Shown here in pieces: positions 31,273 through 64,000 of a stretch of 64,000 nucleotides of DNA (position 1 is the stretch's first letter; every line of letters begins with the position of its first letter). Below the pieces are notes generated by a model. It ran no database searches, was not told where the DNA came from, and saw only the letters and a program-made list of their open reading frames with translations. The stretch spans positions 14,548,367 to 14,612,366 of the forward strand of contig CM032811.1 of assembly GCA_019155185.1 (NCBI GenBank), in the 5' to 3' direction. This DNA is from Beaufortia kweichowensis. Its lineage: Eukaryota; Chordata; Actinopteri; Cypriniformes; Gastromyzontidae. The translations under genes were made by a program, and so were the position numbers.

Positions 31273-33555
31273 GCTGAGAGAGAGAGAGAGCGAGAGAGAG
31301 CGAGAGAGAGAGCGAGAGAGCGAGAGAGAGAGCCAGAGAGAGAGAGCCGAGAGAGCGAGCGAGAGAGAGCGAGAGAGAGAGAGAGCGCAGAGCGAGAGAG
31401 AGAGCGAGGAGATATATGTTTGGTGAGAGAGAGAGAGAGAGAGAGAGTTCACTTTTAAACACACTCCTGCTCTCATTGTATTGCTCTGACACACACTCGC
31501 TCTCTCGCTTCTTAAGGTCAAGATAAAAGATCACATTAACCTTTACATCTGACAATTTAAAATGTACAGCCTTTGCTATTTGAATTACATTTATACACTT
31601 CAAAAGCAAACTCTCCACTATACAAACAGTCACACAAAACAACATGTATTATATACTGAAACATACAAACCTTGGTTGCGTACAGGACTGAGATAATTGA
31701 CTCCATTAACATCTCTCCAGTCCCAACGCTCAGAAAGACCAGCGGCCATTTTACCAACATTAGCCGAGACGGTTGTGGGTCTCATTCGCCTGAGAATGAC
31801 ACAATGAAACTTATGAAATTAATAAGTATTATAATGTTTTACTAAAAGTATTTACTTTCTCAATCATCTTTAAAGGCATCAAAATCCAATGATAAACTCA
31901 GGAACGTGTCACATGACTTGAGCCCATTTATTAATTATTCATCACACTTAATGTTGTTATTTAACATCATCTGTACCGTGGTATTCTTGAAGCCCGTCCT
32001 CCTGATCTCTTCAGCAACTGCTGTATGGTGAAGGTCTCGTGATGACTGTACGCCACGGCTTTCCAGGACTTCTGAACGGAGTTTATTTGATCCAGAAACT
32101 CCATGTTGTGCGTGTACGGCATCTGCATGAGGCTGGAAACAAAACACACACAGATGAATTAATCAAACACACACAGGGAGATGTGATAGAGATCAATAAG
32201 ATAATCAGGTCACCGGAGATAAACACTGTTGATATAATCAAACACTCACAGTTCATGTTTGAAGCCCAGCGATGGACTGAGGTCAGTTCGGGGTGGGATG
32301 GGCTGAACTTTCTTTCCAGTAAAACATGCCCAATTGTTTCCTAATACATCATGAACCCAACCTGGCAGTGTTTGATCACAGTAACTGGTGACCTCTGAAC
32401 CCTGCTGAGAATACTACAGAAACACAAAGACACAAAAATCATGCTTTCACACATCACATTTATTTATTTATTTATATTTTACCGCCATATCATCACCAAT
32501 GGCTATATTCATGGCAATCAACAGTATTTAAAAAACACACAAAAAAAACATCAATATACTAAAACAAACATATATACCAATAACAACCATAATGATAACA
32601 ATTACATACAATTTTTCAGTTTAATATTTGATAGAAATTCTAAAATTATTCCAGTAAAATTACACTCATGAAATCTTTACACAAATCACAAACCGGCTTC
32701 CACATCACATTCATGTTTTAAATCAACTCTGCAGATGTGAAAACAGATTTATTGTTCATGTAAGCAGAGCAAAACCGTCAGGATCACATTATAAAGTTTT
32801 GTTTATAAGGGAAAAAGCCGAGGTAAGCGGTTCCTGATGTGACATCAGACCAGTCATCTGACATGTCATGTGGCATCACCCGAGATCTAGTGTCTGACGC
32901 TTACCTTGAAAAAACCGAACCATTTGTAGTCATTGATCACCACCTCAAAGCCCTGATTATAGATGAGGGTGAAGAATCCTGTGTGACCAAGATCATCCAC
33001 AGCTACAGATAACTTCTGCAGATCCTCAGTCACCGTCTTCACTGCTTTACCTGTTCAAAAGAAACAAAGTTTATACTTGTTTTGTGATTCAGTAACAACA
33101 ATGGTTGTGTTTCATAACACGAGAAAGTACCTAGACAGCATTTCTAGGCATCATAAGCATGGCCAAGTCAACCTTTGAATGGCCAAAAATGCTGCCCAGC
33201 TCTCTAGATTTTATAACGCAGACAACACAATCCTACAAACCATTTAGATTCACATTATTAATAGATCATGATATTACATTACCAAGTAGACACTATTAAA
33301 ACAGTATCATGTGTTTGGAAGCCTACTAGTAACAAACAAAGATAAATGACACAACATGAAACTGAAAGTAACTTGAGAATAAATTGCGGGTCTGATCTGA
33401 CCTGTGCTGGAGCAGTTGATGGACCGATCCTGACCCACATCAGACACGCTGAAGATCCAGGTGCCCAGCAGGTCCTCATACGTGCAGTTGGCCGGTGTGT
33501 CGGACACAGACCCGCCGACAAACAGAAACAGAGCGACGACAGACAGTCCGATCAT
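29553..33555 (-). CDS. ctsc: cathepsin C (dipeptidyl peptidase I), complete
   Basis: A lysosomal papain-family (C1) exopeptidase that removes N-terminal dipeptides and activates granule serine proteases. Seven exons: 33555-33402, 33050-32905, 32413-32250, 32132-31977, 31789-31671, 30440-30309, 30052-29553. All phases agree; 456 aa against 463 in human. Signal peptide MIGLSVVALFLFVGGSVS is followed by DTPANCTY, the start of the exclusion domain that makes the enzyme a tetrameric dipeptidase. The propeptide ends before SERWDWRDV, where the mature heavy chain begins. Catalytic residues: Cys252 in SCGSCYSFA, His398 in NHAVLLVGYG, Asn420 in NSWG. RDSNNPFELTNHA marks the heavy/light chain junction seen in mammals. 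The start is the first ATG of the frame, with A at -3. I see no lesion. Confidence 0.95.
30445..30486. repeat. (GA)n microsatellite abutting the ctsc exon 6 acceptor
   Basis: About 42 bp of GA, reading (CT)n on the ctsc strand and ending in TTTAG at exon 6 (30440). It therefore serves as the polypyrimidine tract. Confidence 0.92.
31041..31448. repeat. interrupted (GA)n array in ctsc intron 5
   Basis: About 400 bp of GAGA with scattered C, T and CC interruptions, an almost pure purine strand. The long Ser-Leu open frame across it on the minus strand (211 codons) is an artefact. Confidence 0.95.
33402..33555 (-). CDS. ctsc: ctsc exon 1 (signal peptide and start of exclusion domain)
   Basis: MIGLSVVALFLFVGGSVS is a hydrophobic secretion signal. 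The mature exclusion domain starts DTPANCTYEDLLGTWIF, nearly identical to mammalian cathepsin C, with the N-glycosylation site NCT. The donor GT is at 33401-33400. The exon sits in a local CpG-rich segment. Confidence 0.94.
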
Positions 33556-33688
33556 CCTCGAGACAGACGAGCAGAAGCACGCGCACGATCTGATCTTCAC
33601 CGGACGCGAGGGAAAACCGCGTGACCACCTACAGCTCAAACAGATCTTTCAGCGAACAACAACGTGCTGCTCACTTATACAGATGATG

Positions 33689-33918
33689 GTCATGTGACAC
33701 GAAACATGTGACAGCGGTCAGGTGACGAGCCACTGAGCGGGAGCGCGCTTTTCTTTCATCTTCTGTCTTTCATCTTATGTTTTTAATGTTTTTTCTTTTC
33801 CCATATAATCCCCCTAAAGTAACTTTTATTATACTTTTATTAACTAAGTCATATTTTGCTGTATTTGTGAGGACACTTTTAAATATGTTGCCCTCAAACG
33901 TCACCGCAGTCATGTGAC
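33689..33918. promoter_or_regulatory. ctsc: ctsc upstream region with four CLEAR-like E-boxes
   Basis: Within 365 bp upstream of the ctsc ATG lie GTCATGTGAC (33689-33698), AACATGTGAC (33703-33712), GTCAGGTGAC (33717-33726) and GTCATGTGAC (33909-33918). The TFEB CLEAR consensus is GTCACGTGAC; each site matches it at all but one or two bases. Cathepsin genes are known TFEB targets. The last two sites both run into GTGACGAGCCA and a GCGCGC block, suggesting a local duplication with a spacing of about 190 bp. The promoter role is inferred. Confidence 0.45.
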
Positions 33919-35516
33919 GAGCCAGAGAACGCGCGCGCGCTCATGTTAGAGAAACTACAACGTTTGTAGTTTTTCTTATTTCTACATTTTAACCTCTAAA
34001 GTAAGTTGGCAGTTTCATGCAAATGTCATGATGAAAAAAAGTTTAATTATACAGCTCAGATGTTTGGATATTTAGTTATAATTGACATCCAATACATACT
34101 TTTAAAGTGGTCATATACAGTATGTCTGTGTGAAAATAACACTTTTATCTGCACAAAAGCAGAGGAAGGAAATATTTATGAATGTTTTAATCATTTTACT
34201 TCTCACATTGTGTCATTAATCCTTGTAATAAAAGTTTCTGATACAGATATCTGATCTGACTCACACTATGATTAAGGTTGGATTAACTACAAAATAATCT
34301 AACAAAATCCCAGTTTAAAAAAATACATGAAAAGAAGAGAAGGTTTAATAGCTTAATGGGTTTAATAGTCAGTGTTGCTTTAGCAAACACACACACACAC
34401 ACACACACATACACATATTGAGCCTTTATGAGCAAAAACCTTTTTGCTCCATTAGGAAATTAAACACTTAATGATCCAGTAAGCAAGTTTTACACAGACA
34501 TTCAGAAGGTAATATTAGCTTACATCTTACTAAACACTGCACAGTATATAAACAGAAAGACTCAAAAAGCTGCGATCTCATATTTAATTCAGCGAGAGGT
34601 CAATTGCACGTCAAGAATGTCACATGTAATGCATGCAATGTGATGTAATGTATACTGCACATTTTTTCACACAGATTTTCCCCATACAGCACACTAATAT
34701 GCACACTTTATATTCTGTATTTCCATCCTACATAAACACAGGGTGCAGAATGATCGTATGCTATTCCAAACCCAGTCATTGAACCTTGGCGACAGTAATG
34801 TGCTCTGCTACTTTATGAACAACTTTCTCAACAGTTTAATGATCCGCTAACCGAGCTTCACAGAGCCTTCTGTATTTATTTTTCTGAAGTCTATTGACTG
34901 ATTAAATTTAGAGCAGTTTGAGACAGAAAAGACCATCTGAAGCCCCCCTCTGCGCTCAGCTGTCTCTTCTGCAGAACGAACGAGCTTCTGCATTTAACAA
35001 GCCTCATTAACCAATCAGAGCGAAGCAGGGTGGGGGAAGACAAAGGACGGGCAATTACCACAACGACTATGATTCACACACTCCATCCCAACGACCCAGA
35101 ATAGACGAGCTCGCATGCACAGGAATTAGTCACGCAGGCTATTTGGATGTACAACACTGGCAGCGTGTTTGTGTGTGTCAGCCAGCGGAAGGAAGGCAGA
35201 TTTTAAGGGCGTCCACATCAAACAGCTGTATTTTCCAATCGTGGGCTGGTGTCTGTGTTTTCACTGCCAGAACGTTTTTCAATACGATATCGCTGATACT
35301 AATGAGAAAATACTGCAAATGATGACCAGCCTCTGGGCCAGAAAGATATTTCTCTCTTTGTATTAAACAAAGTCTCAAGCGGTGATTTTGAAGGCAGCAC
35401 ACGCTTTCATTTCATGCTTTGAGAACTGAGATGTGTACAGTATACAGACATGTGAAGTGTGTAGGCGCTCTGTGTTTGTGTGTGAATATTTATGATCACC
35501 GTACATGGTTTGTGTG

Positions 35517-35548
<32 letters not shown>

Positions 35549-38500
35549 TGTGATCTTTAGGGTCTTGAATTCAAACATGCTGCTGTTCTTATCTCGCCCA
35601 CTCTAATTACATAAGCTTGCCATCTGCTGTCACTCTAATACACTGCTAAAACACACATTTCACCACACAAACACATAGACACACACTTCACAATACAACA
35701 CACACATACTTCAATCCATCGATGAAGACACAAGCTCATGTTTTCCCCCGTGAAGCCATGAGCCATATGAGCAGGTGAATGATGGATAGATGGACGGACA
35801 AATAGACAAAGATATACAGATAGATGTATATACAGAGATACAGATATATATATATATATATATATAGACAGACAGACGGGTGGGTGGGTTTATGAATGGA
35901 CGGATAGCTAGCTATAGATATATACAGTACATGCTGTGCAGTATATTAGTATTCCATTCCTAATGCATTCATCTATTCTTCTTGTGCTGTATGTTTAGTC
36001 ACATGATCATGTTGATATTTGAGCTCAGGACCGAAACACACTGAAATGATGAAATGCAGTGCAGTTCTGCTGCTAATGATCTGAGCTGATATAATAAAGC
36101 TCTCATGCTAAGAGAGAGACTAAAGTCACTGACATACAGTCTCTTTTGTGTCCTTGAACAACAGTATCCTGAATTTAATACTGTTACTCGGAGACAATGC
36201 TGTGTTTAACATGACATTGTGGAGGAATGGAAAGTAACATAGCTCACAGTTTTCAAAACATCTGCATTAAAGCACGAAGAAGTGAGACTGTGACAGATTT
36301 AGACCTTCAGATGAAGGACACAATGTGAATAAAAACTGTTTCTCTGCTGAAATTCATCTGACAATGAATCACGTTTTGGTGTGACAGCGGAAGTTTCCAA
36401 ACGGCTGCAGGCAACATCCTTGATGTCAATCCTCCACAGAGTGAGATGTGTTCAAATATTGTCCTCCACTTTCTCAACACGGGTTTATTTATATATTTCA
36501 TAAACGCTTCAGGACTGTCACAACAAGACCAAGAGAGTTGAATAGAAAACTAAATGGTGATTTACAAGGCATGCTGCATCTTATCTGATCGTTTATAGAT
36601 GGTGTGTGTGTGTTTCAGTCTGTCAAAACTGAGAGAATTAAAACTGGATCATCCTGATCAAACTGCCTCCCACATATAAGACAAATACTGTGAGAGATTG
36701 ATGCGTGTGGGTTAAAGCAACACGTTTGCTTGAGAGATGGAAGAGAATATGACACACTTTCATTCATATGTTTACAGAGCTGCTTGAGCATTTCTCTGTG
36801 AGAAAGAAAGACATTTATTATTGATTATTTCTCATCAAATTTACCCAAATCCAGATTATTTTACCATCTACATTCATACACCTCTATACTCTTCATGGAG
36901 TTTAACAATTGACTTTCTGTCTTTTTATTTCTTCTAAGGAATTTTAGGAGAACCATTAGAGAGTAAGTTAAAACTGAAATAAAACAACTCCTTCAAATCT
37001 CCTGAGCTATGAAGAAACAACATCTGAGCAATAAGATTATCCTTAATTGCATTATATGAAATAAGTCAATAATGTCACATTAAATCTCTCTCTCTGCAGC
37101 AGCTCTCAAATCACATTCTCCACGCTGCACATCCAGCCTGATGTGGTTGTAATACACAAGAGAAGCGATAGTGTTTGGTGTCATTATTCAATTGTACATG
37201 AGCGTGAGAGAGCCTGTCAGTGAATTTGTTTTGAATAGGCTTTGACTAGTTGAAAGGACGTATGAAAAGAGAAGATTTCAAAATGTCTCCTCTATGATCC
37301 ACAGAAACAGTTTCTTTTTATTATTTTTCATCTTTTTAATAATGAAAGTTGCCATATCACACCACATGTCAAGAAAAAGGAAAAAGATTTTTATACAGCA
37401 TTTTCTCACATTTTGTTTTCTCACAAAGTTGCAAGAAACTACTGGAATATCAACAAATGTCAAAAAATCATCTGCAGTATCACGTCAATGATAATCAACA
37501 TTCTACAGAATCTCTACGTCAGAGAATCAGAAAACACAGTCCCAATATATATAGAGAGAGATAGATATATAGATATAACAAAAATAATCACTTAAGAGGC
37601 AAGAACACAAAAACATGTTCAGCACTTCAGATGGAGTTCATGATGGCAGTCGTTCTCGAATTCAGGAGTAAATTCAGCAAAGATTAAAAACTCAATTAAC
37701 ATAAAATGTCCAATTTACTCCCTCAGAACATACAGCCACTTCAGTTTTGTACTTTAAACTCCATTAAATGACTGAGTTTTGTCCACATGGTACCACTGAG
37801 AAATGAATTAATGAACAAGCATCATAATGTAGCAAAATGTAAACATTGATGTGCGTTTAATGTAAAACATTCAACCCAGAGCTCCAAATCCTACAAATAT
37901 ACCAAATCATGTTTATAAACCCATTTGATAAAGAGAATCAGAAAAGAAAGTGAACTGAGATTCCCGTCCCGGGGCTGAATTATTAACAGGGCTTTTCAAG
38001 CATCACGTTTTTGATCTTATAAAATGAAAAGTTGTTTCTGACAAATCTCAGCTGGTTATTAATATACTGCAGTTTTTAAAAATCTGAATAATCTAATACA
38101 GCTAAACACTGAAGCTTATTACCAATCGACACGCATGTTAGATATCATTTGAAATATGATTTATGATTCATTGCAGCCCTGAAATATGCTATAAAATAAA
38201 ATTAAAAGAGTGTATTGTAGATAACAGAAAGTGGCTGATGTCACAGCGCATCCTGACATGTTATTGTGACGTGTTACCTGCAAACATTAACTCACAACAG
38301 ACCAATCAGCTGTAAGCTCGAGGTTTACAGATCAGCGACAGTAAAATGACCTTGTATCCAACTTTACTTTCAAAGGAAATATAGTTGTTATTATAAAGTA
38401 TTGCTGCATCAGAGAAAGATGATTTAAACATGTCAGAATCCCAAGCTGATTTTACTATCATAGTCCATATTTAAATGTTGGGCATCAAAAACAGAAACAC

Positions 38501-40482
38501 TGCGTTTATTAATTAATGATTAATGTCATTTCCACAACGCTGACAAATATGATTTTTTAAATAAATGAAAAACTTGTTCTTATGTAGCACAAATATGATC
38601 TAATGCCTGTGTGCTTTATGTCTGTGTGTGTATGATTTATATTGCTTTGAGTCTGAAATATTTATAATATATATTTAATAATATAATATATAAAAGAACG
38701 ATAAAAACGATTCATATCATTATATTACGAAAACACACACATTTCATCCCTCCCCTTTGGCACTAAAAGCTCTATTAAGATAAATATTACTTTGAAATGA
38801 CATTTTTCTATTTTTTATATAATTGCTAGACACTTGACTGGCCTGACATTCATCTAAGCATGTTTTGTACACGAGGAGACGTAAAAAAAGACATCTTTAA
38901 ACTGACTGTAAAGTTTCCCGTCCTCATGTGATCTGTGTAAAACGCTGCTGTTGTTAATCTGGAACTGTTCAAACTTTACTAGACTTGTTGCTGTACGCAT
39001 GCCCTTGATATTTACACAATCGATAGAGATGATAAACTGATATTGATAACTATTTTGGTCTGAAAAGCCCTTCTGCTAGTGAAAACAGCCTGTAAAGTCA
39101 ACATGAAACTTTTCTTTCGTGATTTTTTCGTCATTTTAGAAGTGAAGAAAGTTATTATATTTTAATGAAAAACATTTTTTCTGCAGAATCTTGACATTGT
39201 GTATTAGGTAAAGTGTTTATATTTCATGTTGACTTTAATGACTAGACTGAAATATATATATTTACTGAATGATTTTTATAACAGTTAAAAACAAGTGAAG
39301 GTAAATAATCTTGTGGATTATTGTTGCTCATAAATGAACCACAGTGAAGCTGTAAAGATGTATCTTTACCCACTATCATGTTTTAAAAAATCAGATTGTT
39401 AGTCTCTCATTCACTAGTTTGCTGTAGTCACTAACCAGGGATCAAACAGTACCAAGTATTATTTTTATCATGGCATTCTTTAAAGTACCTTATAATACCA
39501 CGACAATACCATCATTGTACCACGGTACTGATGAAGGGTTTTCTACAACACAAACAGATACAGAGTTTGGTCCCACAATCATAAAAAACAGTCAATCTCA
39601 CAAAAACCAAAGTTATAGTCCACCCCAAAACCAAAAGATGTATAAGAAAATTACCTTTTTTGGAAGAATCTTTGTCTCTAGACAGTTACACCCTCCTGTA
39701 TCGAATTCTTTTAATAATATTATTTAAACATGTAAAGCAAGATCTTTTGTTTGTGTTGTTGTATTACAGCAATAAGAAGTTTTTTGCATTATGTTAATAT
39801 GATAATAATAATAGTTATTGTACAGAATTGTGAATTTCTTTTGATATTGGGGTAAAAAATGAGACATCATGACCTGTTTCCGTGAGATTTATCCATCATT
39901 TTGACCCCGAGACAGACAGACGGGACAAAGGTGAAGACTGAAAATGACGGAGCTGTCGGAAACACAGGAACCTGCGTCTGTGTGCACTGACACGGTTCTG
40001 CTGAACATCAAACAAAGCACTTTGTTTAAAGATTCAGAAATCTGCAGGGACATCACGTCACACGCTTTAATTATTACAGCGTACCAGCGGTGTGTGTAAT
40101 TATACAGGCTTTTCCCTTTTCTGCGTGTCTTTTTCCAGCCCTTTATAATCTCATTGTCTGACGATGAACACAGCAAAAAGGCTTATAATGTCTGTGTACG
40201 CTGGGAACATCCCCGTGACGCAGACGGGCGGCAGGGACACACCAACATGTCTGTAGTCAGTAGTCCTGGTAGAAACATCACTAATTAGATGAAAGCCGTG
40301 TTTGTTTAAGGCCACTACAGAACAGACCAACAGAACTCCAAACTAGACGAACGATTACACATCTCTGTGATTCTACTGCAGGTCTGATGCTGAAGATATT
40401 ACTCCGTAAGGAAGTTTGAACCCTTTGTTTTGCATTGGTCCGAAAGTGAGAACATGTAAACACACACACGTTTAAGCCTACG
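33919..40482. other. intergenic between grm5 3' end and ctsc 5' end
   Basis: About 6.5 kb with no supported gene. It contains CA, GT and AT microsatellites (34387-34409, 35530-35548, 35848-35864), a segment near 34930-35100 with a CCAATCAG box and moderate GC, and a degraded repeat near 39470-39530 rich in TACCATCATTGTACCACGG-like words. Open frames are short and AT-rich. Confidence 0.55.
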
Positions 40483-40488
40483 TTTATT
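40483..40488 (-). terminator. grm5: possible proximal grm5 polyadenylation signal
   Basis: AATAAA on the minus strand only 53 bp after the grm5 stop. Mammalian GRM5 has a long 3' UTR, so a distal site is likely and this may be unused. Confidence 0.2.
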
Positions 40489-40540
40489 ACGGCAGACTCG
40501 TTCTTCTGTCGATTCGAGGCGTTCCCTTCTTGTCCTCCTC

Positions 40541-63449
<22,909 letters not shown>

Positions 63450-64000
63450 TTTTGAGTAACGATGACCAAAATGGGGTTCTGTCTTTGTCTGGTCTTTCGT
63501 GCAGTATTGTTTAGTGCAGTTGTGCTTTGAGCAGAAGTCAGTGATGTTGGCAGCTATTGTTTTTGGGTTTCTCTGTCTCCTCACCAAATCGGACTAGACA
63601 AAGGGGAAATTGTGGGTCCTTGCAGCTCTGAAGTGGACTGTCATTTGTCCGAAAGCCTTTACGATGACCCCGAGCGGGATGCTGGGCCGTTGCCGTGGCA
63701 ACCTTTAGCTGGGGACGGCATGAGATGAGGGACCTCATAACCTTAAATCAGAGAAGATGGACACAGCAATATTATTATCCACACACAACCACACAATCTG
63801 AACAGCAGCAGTGATACACATATGCTTATGTCAAACAAAATCAATGCCATTTACTGCCTTCTGTGAAACACAATAAAAAGTTAAATGACCTGCAATAGCT
63901 TTCAATTTGCATCTCTATATTTCTAAAACTGAAAGAAATTCAGATAAACACATTTTAAAAATAGTGATACAAGTATTGATGAGTAAAAAGATCCCAGCTC
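63450..64000 (-). other. grm5: grm5 5' UTR / upstream region (partial)
   Basis: No in-frame extension: a TAG stands upstream and only TTG/GTG codons lie between it and the start. On the same strand an ATG-initiated 66-codon frame (63738-63538) ends before the main start and would be an upstream ORF if this segment is in the mRNA. I see no other gene to the window end. Confidence 0.5.

Noticed and set aside
31010..31645. A 211-codon minus-strand open frame of Ser-Leu repeats
   Set aside because: It is a frame through the (GA)n array in ctsc intron 5. The same Ser-Leu or Arg-Glu frames appear at every other CT/GA microsatellite in the window.
33556..33639. An N-terminal extension of cathepsin C to 33639
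   Set aside because: It would start at TTG. The ATG at 33555 has good context and gives a normal signal peptide.
63450..63587. An N-terminal extension of grm5 to 63587
   Set aside because: The first codons of that frame are TTG and GTG, not ATG, and a stop lies just upstream. The ATG at 63449 begins a clear signal peptide.

Overview
The window is vertebrate nuclear DNA. It has long AT-rich introns with GT-AG boundaries, dense dinucleotide microsatellites and short foldback DNA transposons. The protein sequences and two foldback element families point to a teleost fish, most likely a cyprinid; the clade is an inference from repeat families I recognise, not from a search.

Layout. (1) 1-10058, plus strand: the 3' four fifths of an alpha-actinin gene, exon 4 to the stop, identified as actn4. 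It keeps both known pairs of alternative exons: a duplicated 86-bp exon 8 in the actin-binding domain and the 81/66-bp exon 19 pair in the first EF-hand. (2) 10059-22932: about 12.9 kb of 3' UTR and intergenic DNA between convergent genes. It has no convincing protein gene but holds two foldback MITEs and a GC-rich promoter-like patch near 12.7 kb. (3) 22933-28502, minus: rab38, three exons, 211 codons once one apparent extra base is discounted. Intron 2 is filled by a strange 2.3-kb A-rich GAAGAG array, and intron 1 carries long AT microsatellites. (4) 29553-33555, minus: ctsc (cathepsin C), complete in seven exons, 456 aa, catalytic Cys/His/Asn all present. (5) 33556-40540: about 7 kb of intergenic DNA, with a CpG- and E-box-rich segment just upstream of ctsc. 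(6) 40541-63449, minus: grm5 (metabotropic glutamate receptor 5), complete coding region in eight exons, about 1194 aa, again with one apparent extra base.

How the genes relate. rab38-ctsc-grm5 is the same order as on human chromosome 11q14, so this is a conserved block. actn4 (human chromosome 19) lies next to it in a convergent orientation. Rab38 directs cargo to melanosomes and other lysosome-related organelles and cathepsin C is a lysosomal dipeptidyl peptidase, so the TFEB/MITF-type E-boxes around both genes could reflect shared regulation. Grm5 is a postsynaptic receptor and has no obvious functional link to them. Every splice phase in all four genes is consistent, except for two single-base surpluses, which look more like assembly indels than gene death.

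I found no new multi-gene system. The items most worth a second look are the intronic GAAGAG array in rab38, the conserved mutually exclusive exons of actn4, the (CT)n microsatellites that abut several 3' splice sites, and the E-box clusters at ctsc and rab38.
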